Shown: one piece after another, positions 41,378-50,403 of the stretch | How the letters are laid out: every line of letters starts with the position of its first letter | Position numbering within the stretch: position 1 is the first letter of the stretch | Source: Rheinheimera faecalis | Lineage (GTDB): Bacteria; Pseudomonadota; Gammaproteobacteria; Enterobacterales; Alteromonadaceae | Assembly: GCF_021290965.1 (NCBI RefSeq) | Contig: NZ_JAJOYT010000017.1 | Location: 1 to 60,860 of the forward strand | Direction: 5' to 3' | Length of the DNA: 60,860 nt | Position numbers and translations under genes: made by a program | Notes under the pieces: generated by a model | The model's input: the letters and a program-made list of their open reading frames with translations, nothing else | Told to the model about the DNA's origin: nothing | Databases searched by the model: none

Positions 41378-42460
41378 TTAAATTTTCAGACCTGGCTGAT
41401 ACTGAAGGGCTTTTTGCCAAGCCATTTCGGCCTGCATAGGTTCGCCATCTTGCTCTGCACAGTAAGCGAGAGTCGCATACAGTACTGCATCTTCTTTGTG
41501 ATCCCGTAACCAGTGCTGCAGCTGTTTACGCAGCAATACCACATGGCGCTTTAACGGAATTTGTTTCAACACTGGCCATGCCAAAGGCAAGTCACTGTAC
41601 GCTAAGTTATCAACCAGCAGCTTTTCAGCCTGCTCTACCTGACCTGCTTTGACTTTCGCCCAGACCCGACCCAATACAGCAGCCATAGACTTACGTTCTT
41701 TCGACGGCAAAGCCAGCCAATAATCACTGCTTTCATCAAACACGCCCTGGGCCGCCAGATTACGGATGGCCTGCGGATAAATCTGATAACGCTGCGCTTG
41801 CCATTGCACTTTGGTAAACCACTTTTGCTCTATGGCTTTCAGTACCGTATGGAAAACCTCAATATTATGACCGGCGGCTAAAAGCGCCTGGAAATACAAA
41901 GGCGCTAATAAAGGCGCATCTGCAGGCAACAGCATATGAGGTTGCAATAACTCCAGCGCAGCTTTGGCCTGATTCTGGCGCAGCAATAAATCTGCTTTGA
42001 CATAACAACTCTGAGCCTGGGTTGCATCCAGCTGTTCAGCCAATTGCATAGCTTTAGTGGCATGTCCGGCCTGCAAAGCGGCATAGCAGGCCATACTTTG
42101 GCGTAACATAGTAAATTCTGGCATAGCGTCAGAGCGGTCAAAATACTGTTCAGCATCCTGAAAACGACCTGCAGCCAAGGCCAAAGCGGCTTGTTCAAAA
42201 GCCAAACGGGCTTTGCGCTGCTGACGGCCACGAAATGGATTGAGAGTCCAGTTACGAAAACCCAAAAACGGCCGCAAAATTCGTAACGTCAGCCATAACA
42301 AACTCAGGCTTAACAATAAAATGATGGCAAAACCCACCAGCGTCATTTCGATTGTCCATGGACCCAGCACCAGCATCAGATAACCCGGATTCTGCGTCAG
42401 CCATGGCCCCAGCCACATGGCAGCAGCCAGCAGCAAAACCACTATTAGCAACCGGATCAT
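41378..42460 (-). CDS. hemY: HemY-like inner-membrane TPR protein
   Basis: HemY of the hemCDXY operon is a membrane protein with TPR repeats, of unclear role in protoporphyrin metabolism; it is not the oxidase also called HemY. The 360 residues have two N-terminal membrane helices (about 3-20 and 38-62) followed by alpha-helical TPR-like repeats to the end. Its ATG overlaps the hemX stop by 4 bp. Confidence 0.93.
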   Translation of the reverse strand: MIRLLIVVLLLAAAMWLGPWLTQNPGYLMLVLGPWTIEMTLVGFAIILLLSLSLLWLTLRILRPFLGFRNWTLNPFRGRQQRKARLAFEQAALALAAGRFQDAEQYFDRSDAMPEFTMLRQSMACYAALQAGHATKAMQLAEQLDATQAQSCYVKADLLLRQNQAKAALELLQPHMLLPADAPLLAPLYFQALLAAGHNIEVFHTVLKAIEQKWFTKVQWQAQRYQIYPQAIRNLAAQGVFDESSDYWLALPSKERKSMAAVLGRVWAKVKAGQVEQAEKLLVDNLAYSDLPLAWPVLKQIPLKRHVVLLRKQLQHWLRDHKEDAVLYATLAYCAEQDGEPMQAEMAWQKALQYQPGLKI

Positions 42461-43590
42461 GGCTTGCTCTCCACCATACTCTCCACCATGCTTTGACGCA
42501 TGACCTGATCAAGCACAGCGCTGGATTGCAAAGCGGCAGGCGCTGGAAAAGCCACAGGCAAAGCAGCCAGTTGGACTAATTGCTCTGATGCAGCTTTGAC
42601 TTTTGGATCAACAGCAGCAAAATAACGCTGTAAGGTATCCATCGCCTGCTGTAATGCAGCCTGATACAACTCGTTCTGATACTTCATTGCCGCCAGTTCA
42701 GCCAGCAACAGCTGTTGCTGTAAGGTGTTACGCAAACTCAGTTGCTCGCCTGCAGATAACACAGACAAATCTTCCGGCTGAGTTGGACGCACATGCACTA
42801 ACGAACTCCAGAATGAATTCCAGTGCTGAAGTAAGGTGGATTGCCAGTCAGAGCTACTGGCAACTACAGGCGCTGCATCATCCAGTTCACGCTCACTTTG
42901 ACGTAGCGGTAAATCATTCGCAGCTTTACGCAGGCTGGTTAAACCCAGTTGAATTTTGGCGACATCAGGCAAGGTGTTTTTTTGCAGTTCAGCTAAATCA
43001 GTCTGAATTGCCTGACGTAACGGCTGCATGCTGTTGTCCTGCAATAAGGCCAGCTGCTGTTCAGCGCCTTGCAATAAACGTAAGGCCGCTGGCATGTCTT
43101 GCTCTAACCAGATTTTTTGTCCGGCCAGTTGCAACAGCTGCTGAATTTGCCATAACTGCCAGGTACGGCCGTTGCTCAACTGTTTTTTACTTTCCAGTTG
43201 CAGTTGCAGCAGAGCTTGTTGTTGCTGCTGATCCAAAGCGCCTTGTTGTTTTTGCTGGTCAACAACTAATGCCAGTTGCTGCTGTAATTGATCGGTCAGT
43301 TGCTGATGTTGCTGTTTGCCTTGTTCAGTTTGTTGCAGTTGCTGCTGTTGCAATACTCGCTGCTGTTGCTGCAAAGCAGTCCACTGCGGCCATAACCACC
43401 AAATCGCTGCGGCAATGGCAGCGACCAAAATCAAATTCAATACTAAAGAAAACCATGCAACAGCACGGCCTGTTTTAGCTGCTGGTACCGGAGCATTTTT
43501 AATCGGGTCTTTTTTAACCGGATCAGGTTTAGCCGGACCTTGGGAGAGTGGAGATTCAGAGGCGGTAACAGCCACCGGCGTATCAGTCAT
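42457..43590 (-). CDS. hemX: HemX-like membrane protein (uroporphyrinogen-III C-methyltransferase family)
   Basis: HemX is annotated in E. coli as a uroporphyrinogen methyltransferase homologue without proven activity. The 377 residues start with a Pro/Lys-rich cytosolic tail and one membrane helix (about 42-68). A strongly Gln-rich coiled-coil segment (about 75-135, with QQQ runs) precedes a helical periplasmic domain. It overlaps hemD by 8 bp and hemY by 4 bp. The Gln runs give long spurious open frames on the opposite strand. Confidence 0.92.
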   Translation of the reverse strand: MTDTPVAVTASESPLSQGPAKPDPVKKDPIKNAPVPAAKTGRAVAWFSLVLNLILVAAIAAAIWWLWPQWTALQQQQRVLQQQQLQQTEQGKQQHQQLTDQLQQQLALVVDQQKQQGALDQQQQQALLQLQLESKKQLSNGRTWQLWQIQQLLQLAGQKIWLEQDMPAALRLLQGAEQQLALLQDNSMQPLRQAIQTDLAELQKNTLPDVAKIQLGLTSLRKAANDLPLRQSERELDDAAPVVASSSDWQSTLLQHWNSFWSSLVHVRPTQPEDLSVLSAGEQLSLRNTLQQQLLLAELAAMKYQNELYQAALQQAMDTLQRYFAAVDPKVKAASEQLVQLAALPVAFPAPAALQSSAVLDQVMRQSMVESMVESKP

Positions 43591-44353
43591 GACAAGTTCC
43601 TCTTAACTGGCAAATAGCCTCCAGTAACGCCTGATCATTGGCACTGGCTGACAAATAAATACGGGATCCGTCGATCCCAAGTTCTATAGCGGCTTCTTTC
43701 ATCCGCGGGCTGACCATTATCCATAACTGTTGCTGTAACCAGCTATGTTGCTCTTTTGGCAATAACTCAAAAATAAGCTGTAAAATTTCGTTACTGGTGA
43801 CCACAATACATTGAATATGTTGCTGATGCCACTGGTCTGACAAGCTTTGTCCATCTAAAGGTAAAGGCACTCTGCGATAACTTTGCACATAATGAATATG
43901 AGCGCCCCGCTGTTGTAAGCCTTTTTTAATCAGCTCGCGGCCCGCGTTGCCCCTTACTATCACAATGTGTTTGTCAGCTACATCCTGTAGCTGCGGTAAA
44001 GCCAACAACCCTTCACTACGCTGATCCTGCGGCACCAGCACTTCGCGGCCACTGCATTTTTCCAGCACTGTGGCAGTCGTAGTTCCAACGGCCACTAAAG
44101 GCGCAGTGATTTTTTTGCAATCGTATTGTTGCTGCAAACAGCTGACCGCGCTGACGCTAACAAAAATCACCTGATCGGCCTGTTCCAGCATAGTGCCGGC
44201 TTTGGCTTTTAACGGCACTAATTGGGTGGTGATCAAAGGTTGATACAAATACGGAATGGCCAGCTCATCCAAACTGGCCAGCAACTGATCCGCCTTGCCC
44301 GCTGGTCTGGTGATCAGTACCGGGCTTAGTGGATCAAGTAACGGGGCAGACAC
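43583..44353 (-). CDS. hemD: uroporphyrinogen-III synthase
   Basis: HemD cyclises hydroxymethylbilane to uroporphyrinogen III, inverting ring D. The 256 residues have the two-domain HemD fold with VLITRPAGKADQL at the N-terminus and weakly conserved VSVSAVSCLQQ and VVTSNEILQLI motifs. Identification rests partly on its place between hemC (5-bp gap) and hemX. Confidence 0.94.
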   Translation of the reverse strand: MSAPLLDPLSPVLITRPAGKADQLLASLDELAIPYLYQPLITTQLVPLKAKAGTMLEQADQVIFVSVSAVSCLQQQYDCKKITAPLVAVGTTTATVLEKCSGREVLVPQDQRSEGLLALPQLQDVADKHIVIVRGNAGRELIKKGLQQRGAHIHYVQSYRRVPLPLDGQSLSDQWHQQHIQCIVVTSNEILQLIFELLPKEQHSWLQQQLWIMVSPRMKEAAIELGIDGSRIYLSASANDQALLEAICQLRGTCHD

Positions 44354-44358
44354 GCCAA

Positions 44359-45285
44359 TCAGGCCTGACGGTAGACCGCATCTAAAATGCGATCTGCGCC
44401 TAACGCCAGTAATTGTTCAGCCAGTTGAGTCCCCAACTGCTCAGCTTGAGTCGCTTCCCCTTTGATTTCTGAACGTAAAATTTCAGAACCATCCAACTGT
44501 CCGACCAAACCACGCAGCCAAAGTTCATTCTGCTGAAGTACGGCAAAAGCACCAATAGGCACCTGACAACCACCCTGCAGCTTACGGTTCATCGCCCGTT
44601 CGGCCAATACACAAATGCGGGTTTCCTGATGTTCCAGCGGAGCTAACAACTGTTGAACTACCAGATCATCACTACGGCATTCAATACCTACAGCACCCTG
44701 ACCATTGGCCGGCAAACTGGTGCCAACCTCCAGAAAGCTGGCAATACGGGCTTCAAAACCTAAACGTATTAAACCAGCCGAAGCCAGAATAATGGCGTCA
44801 AACTCACCTGCATCCAGTTTGGCCAGACGGGTGTTAACGTTGCCACGTAAGTCTTTGATCTGTAAATCTGGTCGCATGGCTTTGATTTGGCACTGGCGAC
44901 GTAAACTGGAGGTTCCGACTACAGCACCTTGGGGTAAATCAGCCAGCTGTTGATAGCTGTTGGAGACAAAAGCATCACGTGGGTCTTCACGCTGGCAAAT
45001 GGTATGCAGCATCAAGCCTTCAGGAAAATCGACCGGTACATCTTTCATGCTGTGGACTGCTATATCAGCACGACCTTCCAGCATGGCGGTTTCCAGCTCT
45101 TTAACAAACAAACCTTTACCGCCGATTTTGGCTAAAGGAGTATCCAGAATTTTATCGCCCTGAGTCGACATAGGCACCAGCTCAACCTGTAAACCCGGGT
45201 GGGCAGCTTCCAGTTCGGCTTTAACAAAATTGGCTTGCCATAAAGCTAAAGCACTTTTACGGGTAGCAATGCGGACAAGGTTCAT
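44359..45285 (-). CDS. hemC: porphobilinogen deaminase (hydroxymethylbilane synthase)
   Basis: HemC condenses four porphobilinogens into hydroxymethylbilane. The 308 residues start [17 protein letters not shown] and contain [16 protein letters not shown] and GNVNTRL. The [10 protein letters not shown] loop holds Cys240, which carries the dipyrromethane cofactor. The start has AAGGAG 8 bp upstream. It opens the hemC-D-X-Y-glycosylase operon; an ERIC-like repeat pair lies just upstream. Confidence 0.98.
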   Translation of the reverse strand: MNLVRIATRKSALALWQANFVKAELEAAHPGLQVELVPMSTQGDKILDTPLAKIGGKGLFVKELETAMLEGRADIAVHSMKDVPVDFPEGLMLHTICQREDPRDAFVSNSYQQLADLPQGAVVGTSSLRRQCQIKAMRPDLQIKDLRGNVNTRLAKLDAGEFDAIILASAGLIRLGFEARIASFLEVGTSLPANGQGAVGIECRSDDLVVQQLLAPLEHQETRICVLAERAMNRKLQGGCQVPIGAFAVLQQNELWLRGLVGQLDGSEILRSEIKGEATQAEQLGTQLAEQLLALGADRILDAVYRQA

Positions 45286-45362
45286 AGGTACTCCTTAAAA
45301 CAACGGAAAACAGCAGCAGCGAAACGATGATAGAGGCTGGTCTGCCTGAAAATGCCGCTTAG

Positions 45363-45420
45363 TATATACCCAAAGTAAGCAAAGTGGCAGGCGAAGCCGC
45401 AGCAAGTAATCAGGGTATAT
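45363..45420. repeat. short repeat element flanked by GTATATACCC ends
   Basis: The 58-bp element runs from TATATACCCAAAG to CAGGGTATAT with an internal GGCAGGCGAAGCCGCAGC. Its ends match those of the adjacent ERIC-like element. It may be a shortened or different member of the same intergenic repeat class and could supply AT-rich promoter sequence for hemC. Confidence 0.55.
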
Positions 45421-45546
45421 ACCCAAAGTAATTGGAGTTGCAGCGCGACGACAAGTGATTGAGGCCCCAGGAGCATAGTTGTCCTATGTGACTGGGGCGA
45501 AAGCACGCAGACAACAAAGCTGCGGCTTCAAGTACGAAGGGGATAT
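45416..45546. repeat. ERIC-like intergenic repeat
   Basis: The element of about 130 bp has imperfect terminal inverted repeats (TATACCCAAAGTA and TACGAAGGGGATA) with GGAGTTGCAGC/GCTGCGGCTTC inside. Its core, GGCCCCAGGAGC..., then a CATAG/CTATG hairpin and TGACTGGGGCGAA, resembles the enterobacterial ERIC core. It lies between hemC and the DUF2914 gene and ends within 1 bp of the latter's stop codon. Confidence 0.75.
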
Positions 45547-46337
45547 TATTGATAATGAAAATGATGACTGAACAGCAGATTTTGTTGTGGATCAAGGATT
45601 TCGACCCGCCATTCGCCTTTTTGCCCCGCGTCGAATTCTTTTCTGCTGTAGGTACGCCAGTAATCCAGTTTGACCGGCAGTTTAATCCGGGTCATCAGTT
45701 TGCCTTCGTAATACCAGCGATGTTCTATGTTCTGACCATTTAAACCTTTGACCTCAGAATACAACGCAAGCTGTGGTATTGCGGCTGCGTCAATCTGTTC
45801 ACCCAGGCTGCGGGCTTTGGCTGAAGGCGTTTCGTTGGTCAACAAGGCCAGCCTTAATACCCCAGTGTCTGCGCTAAATAATGGTGCACCTGCTTCTGCC
45901 TGGGTTTCTGCAACTAAAGCGGGTTCAGCAACAACGGGCTGTGGTGTCACAGTGGCGTTGGGTAACACCGGAACTTCCACAGGCTTTACAACTTCTGTCG
46001 CCGCAATTTCAGTGCCTGCTGTTTTATCAGGTTGTGGCTCAGGGTTTTGCTGCACGGCTTCCAGCACCAGCTCAGGTGTGACGGCCTCAATAGATTCAGC
46101 GGTAATTACAGTAGGAGCTGTTTCAGCCACAGGACTAATCACGGCATCAGGTGATTCAACATTTAGCCAGCCATACAGCAGCAGAGCAGCAGCACAAAGT
46201 GTCAATACGGCACCGGCAATACGCCGCCAATGCCAGTGTTGCTCTGTTGTTGGTTCTGGCAAATCGCCAGAGGCTGCAGCCGCAGCGCCCAGACTTACCC
46301 GAACCACCAGTTTTTCCTGTGCTGTTGTCACTTCCAC
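45546..46337 (-). CDS. DUF2914 domain protein with one membrane helix
   Basis: This membrane-anchored protein is of unknown function. From the GTG at 46337 it has 263 residues: a short cytosolic N-terminus, a membrane helix (residues about 37-57), a long Pro/Glu/Val/Thr-rich periplasmic linker, and a C-terminal DUF2914 domain of about 100 residues (VLRLALLTNE, HRWYYEGKLM and WRVEILDPQQNLL). No strong ribosome binding site supports the start; an upstream extension would overlap the esterase gene. It lies 10 bp after that gene and its stop touches an ERIC-like repeat. Confidence 0.75.
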   Translation of the reverse strand: MEVTTAQEKLVVRVSLGAAAAASGDLPEPTTEQHWHWRRIAGAVLTLCAAALLLYGWLNVESPDAVISPVAETAPTVITAESIEAVTPELVLEAVQQNPEPQPDKTAGTEIAATEVVKPVEVPVLPNATVTPQPVVAEPALVAETQAEAGAPLFSADTGVLRLALLTNETPSAKARSLGEQIDAAAIPQLALYSEVKGLNGQNIEHRWYYEGKLMTRIKLPVKLDYWRTYSRKEFDAGQKGEWRVEILDPQQNLLFSHHFHYQ

Positions 46338-46347
46338 TATTCCATTT

Positions 46348-47019
46348 TTAAAGTGCTGGTAATTGCTGCTGAATAAAACGACTGATATCGGCAATTTGTT
46401 GTGGGCACACACTATGGCCCATACGGTACTCGGCCCAATTCACCGTAAAACCTGCAAATTTCAGCGCATTAAAAGCAGCCTGACCTGCGCTGTAGGGCAC
46501 CACTTCATCGTGAGTGCCATGATTCACCAGCACAGCAGTGCTTTTGTTAGCGCCTGTCATTTCTTCTTTTAATTTGCCCGGTACAGCCATATAAGTAGAA
46601 AGCGCCATCACACCGGCCAATTTATAAGGCAAACGAGGCAGCAAGTGTAAGGCGATCACGCCACCCTGACTAAAACCCGCCAACAGAATACGATTGGCCG
46701 GAATGCCCTGCTCAATCAGTTTGTCCAGTAAGGCTGTGACGGCAGTGGCCGATTCACGCACTCCGGTTTCGTCTGCTCTGTCGTTTAAATCCCAGGTTTT
46801 AATATCGTACCAGCCGCGCATCTGCATACCACCGTTGATAGTGATAGGACGCACAGGCGCATGAGGGAATAAAAACCGGATGCCAGAGCTTTTTGGCAAA
46901 CGTAATTCCGGCACTATAGGGGCAAAACCATCACCCGAATCGCCTAAACCATGTAACCAGACGACAGCGGCATCGGCCTGAGCTGCAGGTTTTACATCGA
47001 CAAAAGGAAGTAACGCCAT
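46348..47019 (-). CDS. phospholipase/carboxylesterase family alpha/beta hydrolase
   Basis: This probable cytosolic carboxylesterase resembles the acyl-protein thioesterase / EstB group. The 223 residues contain WLHGLGDSGDGF (oxyanion region), the nucleophile motif GFSQGG (about 115-120), the Asp in NHGTHDEVVPY and the His in YRMGHSVC. It stands 38 bp after cyaY and 10 bp before the DUF2914 gene on the same strand, so the three may be co-transcribed. Confidence 0.92.
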   Translation of the reverse strand: MALLPFVDVKPAAQADAAVVWLHGLGDSGDGFAPIVPELRLPKSSGIRFLFPHAPVRPITINGGMQMRGWYDIKTWDLNDRADETGVRESATAVTALLDKLIEQGIPANRILLAGFSQGGVIALHLLPRLPYKLAGVMALSTYMAVPGKLKEEMTGANKSTAVLVNHGTHDEVVPYSAGQAAFNALKFAGFTVNWAEYRMGHSVCPQQIADISRFIQQQLPAL

Positions 47020-47057
47020 TGTATTTCTCTATTTATTTTGTTTACTGACCGCATCAC

Positions 47058-47381
47058 TCATGAGTTATCGGCAAGTACTACGTTTTGGCCAGACTGTTTA
47101 CTAAAGGCATCGGAAATTAATGCCCAGAACTCAGCACCTGTTCTGTTATCAATCCAGACACCGTCTTTTAATTCAAAATGGTGGCCATTAAATTTAGTCG
47201 CGACCCACAGTTGATGCAGTGGAGGTTGCTTATTAATAATCACCTTACTGCCATCGACAAAGCTGATACTTAACAAGCCACCGTGCGACTCATAATCCAG
47301 ATCCAGGTCCAATGCTTCTATCGCATCTTCCACCGCAAGCAGCACCTGATCGGTCAGTTCGTCATATTCTACGTCATTCAT
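47058..47381 (-). CDS. cyaY: iron-sulfur cluster assembly regulator CyaY (frataxin)
   Basis: This bacterial frataxin binds iron and modulates IscS during Fe-S assembly. I set the start at the ATG at 47381 (MNDVEYDELTDQVL), giving 107 residues against 106 in E. coli. It has the acidic first helix (EDAIEALDLDLDYE) and the conserved INKQPPLHQLWVATK strand. It is divergent from lptM-lysA-dapF, with overlapping promoters. Confidence 0.95.
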   Translation of the reverse strand: MNDVEYDELTDQVLLAVEDAIEALDLDLDYESHGGLLSISFVDGSKVIINKQPPLHQLWVATKFNGHHFELKDGVWIDNRTGAEFWALISDAFSKQSGQNVVLADNS

Positions 47382-47394
47382 CGGTTTCACCTGT

Positions 47395-47440
47395 TTGCTT
47401 TTGCTGTTAAGGATGCGATTATAGAGCGCAAAATAATTAA
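47395..47440. promoter_or_regulatory. facing promoters of cyaY and lptM
   Basis: On the minus strand a perfect TATAAT (47418-47423) with ATTTCA 17 bp upstream points at cyaY. On the plus strand TTGCTT (47395-47400), 18 bp and TTATAG (47419-47424) point at lptM. The two -10 elements occupy the same bases, so firing should be mutually exclusive. Confidence 0.45.
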
Positions 47441-47453
47441 TGAAATAAAAACC

Positions 47454-47621
47454 ATGAATACAAAGCGACAAAGACTGGTGTGCATCCTGTTGCTCAGCCA
47501 ATGGTTACTGGCCTGTGGCCAAAAAGGTCCTTTAACATTGCCTCAAACCCCACAACCCAATAAAGCGCCGGCAGAACAACCTGCGCCAGCCGATCAGCCA
47601 GTAGTTTCAAAGGAACAGTAG
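47454..47621 (+). CDS. lptM: LPS translocon maturation chaperone LptM (YifL lipoprotein)
   Basis: This small outer-membrane lipoprotein helps LptD oxidative maturation in E. coli. The 55 residues have a signal peptide with lipobox LLAC (Cys21), then the diagnostic CGQKGPLTLP and a Pro/Ala/Gln-rich tail. It was placed between cyaY and lysA from position and motif. Its TAG shares one base with the lysA GTG start. Confidence 0.9.
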   Translation: MNTKRQRLVCILLLSQWLLACGQKGPLTLPQTPQPNKAPAEQPAPADQPVVSKEQ

Positions 47622-48871
47622 TGGATTACTTTAATTATCAGAATCAGAACTTGTTTGCCGAAGGCGTTGCGTTAGCCGATATTGCCGCAGAATTTGGCAC
47701 GCCCACTTATGTCTATTCCCGTGCGACCATAGAGCGCCATTACAAAGCTTTTGCTGAAGCTGCACCCAGCCGTGACTTATTAGTTTGTTACGCCGTCAAA
47801 GCCAACAGCAATATAGCGCTGCTAAACCTTTTGGCCCGCCTTGGCAGTGGTTTTGATATAGTTTCTGAAGGTGAATTACGCCGCGTATTGCAAGCCGGTG
47901 GCGATGCAAAAAAAGTGGTGTTTTCTGGTGTAGGTAAGTCGGTCACTGAAATTGAGTTTGCACTGCAAACCGGCATTAAGTGTTTTAACGTCGAATCTAT
48001 TCCAGAGCTGGAACGCATCCAGCAAGTGGCCAGCCGCCTGAATATCATTGCGCCAATTTCTATTCGGGTGAACCCGGATATAGACGCCAAAACCCATCCT
48101 TATATTTCTACCGGTTTAAAAGCCAATAAGTTTGGTATCGACATTAACGACGCGCTAGCCATGTACCAGCAAGCCGATGCCGCTTCGCATTTAAAAGTTT
48201 GTGGTGTGGATTGTCATATCGGTTCACAACTGACCGAAACCCAGCCGTTTTTAGATGCCTTAGATAAGTTACTGGCATTGATAGACAAATTGGCTGCAGT
48301 GGGTATCAACCTCACTCATATCGATATTGGTGGCGGTTTAGGTGTGCCTTACGATGGCGAAACCCCACCACATCCTGCTGAATACGCTGCCAAAGTGGTA
48401 GAAAAACTGGCGGCATATCCACAGCTGTCACTGATTTTTGAACCGGGCCGCGCCATTATGGCCAACGCCGGTGTATTGCTGACCAAAGTGGAATATTTAA
48501 AGCCAGGTCAGGAAAAGCATTTTGCTATTGTTGATGCCGCTATGAACGACTTAATTCGCCCGGCACTTTACAGTGCATGGCAATCTATTATTGCGGTGCA
48601 GCAAAAACCTGAAATTCCAGCTGTGACTTATGATGTGGTAGGTCCGGTCTGTGAAACCGGTGATTTCCTCGGTAAAGACCGCGCTTTAGCAGTAGAACCA
48701 GGTGATTTACTGGTGGTGCGCTCAGCAGGCGCTTATGGTTTTACCATGAGTTCCAACTACAACAGCAGACCCAGAGCCGCAGAAGTGCTGGTGGATGGTG
48801 ACCGTAGCTATTTAGTCCGCCAGCGTGAACAATGGCAGGACCTGTGGCGCGGTGAACAGTTGGTACCCTGA
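47621..48871 (+). CDS. lysA: diaminopimelate decarboxylase
   Basis: LysA is a PLP enzyme converting meso-diaminopimelate to lysine. The 416 residues include the PLP lysine Lys60 in CYAVKANSN, the HIGSQ and DIGGGLGVPYDGE motifs, EPGRAIMANAG, and GPVCETGDFLGKDR with the active-site Cys. The start is GTG with AGGA 7 bp upstream, coupled to lptM. dapF follows directly, linking synthesis and use of diaminopimelate. Confidence 0.97.
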   Translation: MDYFNYQNQNLFAEGVALADIAAEFGTPTYVYSRATIERHYKAFAEAAPSRDLLVCYAVKANSNIALLNLLARLGSGFDIVSEGELRRVLQAGGDAKKVVFSGVGKSVTEIEFALQTGIKCFNVESIPELERIQQVASRLNIIAPISIRVNPDIDAKTHPYISTGLKANKFGIDINDALAMYQQADAASHLKVCGVDCHIGSQLTETQPFLDALDKLLALIDKLAAVGINLTHIDIGGGLGVPYDGETPPHPAEYAAKVVEKLAAYPQLSLIFEPGRAIMANAGVLLTKVEYLKPGQEKHFAIVDAAMNDLIRPALYSAWQSIIAVQQKPEIPAVTYDVVGPVCETGDFLGKDRALAVEPGDLLVVRSAGAYGFTMSSNYNSRPRAAEVLVDGDRSYLVRQREQWQDLWRGEQLVP

Positions 48872-49741
48872 ATGATCCCAGATAATAAATTTAAAGATCG
48901 GAACAACCAAACCTTAGTGCATTTCTCAAAAATGCACGGTTTGGGCAATGACTTTATGGTGATAGACGCCGTCAGCCAAAATGTGTTTTTAACCAAAGAA
49001 CAAATCAAAAAGCTGGCCGACCGCAACTTTGGTGTGGGTTTTGACCAGTTGCTGATGGTGGAACCACCTTACGATCCGGATCTGGATTTTCATTACCGCA
49101 TCTTTAACGCCGACGGTTCTGAAGTAGAACAATGCGGCAATGGTGCGCGCTGTTTTGCTAAGTTTGTCCGGCATAAAGGTCTGACCAATAAATACAAAAT
49201 TGCGGTCAGCACTAAATCCGGCAAAATCACTTTGTATATAGAGCAGGATGGTCAGGTCACGGTCAATATGGGCGTGCCGCAGTTTGATCCAGCCAAAGTG
49301 CCTTTTAAAGCACAGAAGCAAGAGCTGAACTATATTTTGCACAGTGAAGACGCAACAACTTTATGTGGTGTGGTGTCTATGGGCAACCCGCATGCGGTGA
49401 TACTGGTCGATGATATTCAGACGGCCCCGGTGCATCAGTGGGGGCCGGTTTTTGAAAATCACGAACGCTTCCCTGAGCGCGCCAATATAGGTTTTATGCA
49501 GGTGCTGTCGCCTTCTCATGTCAAATTAAGGGTATGGGAACGTGGCGCAGGTGAAACTCTGGCTTGTGGTACAGGCGCTTGCGCTGCTGCAGTCATTGGT
49601 CAGATGCAGAAAAAATTACAAACCCAGGTAAGGGTAGATTTACCAGGCGGCTCTTTGCAGATCCGCTGGCAAGGGCCTGGCCAACCCGTCAAAATGACGG
49701 GGCCAGCCGAACATGTTTTTGATGGACAATTATTCTTATGA
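48872..49741 (+). CDS. dapF: diaminopimelate epimerase
   Basis: DapF interconverts LL- and meso-diaminopimelate using two cysteines. Cys88 (in QCGNGARC) and Cys232 (in ACGTGAC) are present. The 289 residues exceed the E. coli 274 because of a 15-residue N-terminal extension before [14 protein letters not shown]. The chosen ATG directly abuts the lysA stop; a GTG near 48917 would give the standard length but lacks a ribosome binding site. Confidence 0.96.
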   Translation: MIPDNKFKDRNNQTLVHFSKMHGLGNDFMVIDAVSQNVFLTKEQIKKLADRNFGVGFDQLLMVEPPYDPDLDFHYRIFNADGSEVEQCGNGARCFAKFVRHKGLTNKYKIAVSTKSGKITLYIEQDGQVTVNMGVPQFDPAKVPFKAQKQELNYILHSEDATTLCGVVSMGNPHAVILVDDIQTAPVHQWGPVFENHERFPERANIGFMQVLSPSHVKLRVWERGAGETLACGTGACAAAVIGQMQKKLQTQVRVDLPGGSLQIRWQGPGQPVKMTGPAEHVFDGQLFL

Positions 49742-50403
49742 GCGACCTTCCTCTCGATACAGCACTGGTGAACCCTGAACTGGCTGAAGCCAGCCTGATT
49801 GTTGATTATCTGTATGATCACCCTGAATTTTTTCTTGAACATCCAGAGCTGGTAAGCCGATTACGTTTACCGCACCAGCAACGGGGTGTGGTGTCTTTAG
49901 TAGAACGTCAGCTGGAATTGCAGCGCGAAAAAATCCGCTCTTTAGAAGACGACATCACTCGCCTGATGGGAATAGCCCGCCAGAACGAGCAGATTTTTTA
50001 TGCACTGAACGATCTGCACTTACAGTTATTAAAAGCCGCCGATCAAACTGCATTGTTAGAAGCACTTCAGGCTTTTACCGCCCAAATGCCGCATGTACAA
50101 AGTTGTGTGTTAGTCGATTTGCAGCAGAAAACCGATCAGGTCGCGCAGTTACAGCTGATCTTGCAGCGCCGTTTAAGTGGCAAAACTTATTATTTTGGCC
50201 GGATGAACCGCGACGAAATGTCAGCGCTGTTTGAACCTCATATTCACTCCGTCTCCTTGCAGCTGTTAAAGCTATCGGAAGACCAACAGTTCCTGCTGGC
50301 CTTTGGCAGTGACTCAGACGAGCATTTCCAGCCAGGCATGGATACCTTATTTTTGGACCATCTGGCAAAGCTGGTGTTAGCCGTTTTACCAGCCGCTATT
50401 TAA
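49738..50403 (+). CDS. yigA: DUF484 family protein (YigA-like)
   Basis: This conserved protein has unknown function. The 221 residues contain the DUF484 signature [20 protein letters not shown] near the N-terminus, a coiled-coil (about 55-85) and a GAF-like C-terminal half. It overlaps dapF by 4 bp (ATGA) and abuts xerC with no gap, the same order as dapF-yigA-xerC in E. coli. Confidence 0.92.
   Translation: MSDLPLDTALVNPELAEASLIVDYLYDHPEFFLEHPELVSRLRLPHQQRGVVSLVERQLELQREKIRSLEDDITRLMGIARQNEQIFYALNDLHLQLLKAADQTALLEALQAFTAQMPHVQSCVLVDLQQKTDQVAQLQLILQRRLSGKTYYFGRMNRDEMSALFEPHIHSVSLQLLKLSEDQQFLLAFGSDSDEHFQPGMDTLFLDHLAKLVLAVLPAAI

Noticed and set aside
42603..43478. 291-codon open frame on the plus strand
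   Set aside because: It is antisense to hemX; the Gln-rich coiled coil (CAG/CAA runs) removes stops from the opposite strand. No ribosome binding site or recognisable product.
45748..46362. 204-codon open frame on the plus strand
   Set aside because: It is antisense to the Pro/Glu/Val-rich linker of the DUF2914 protein; low-complexity product, no family similarity.
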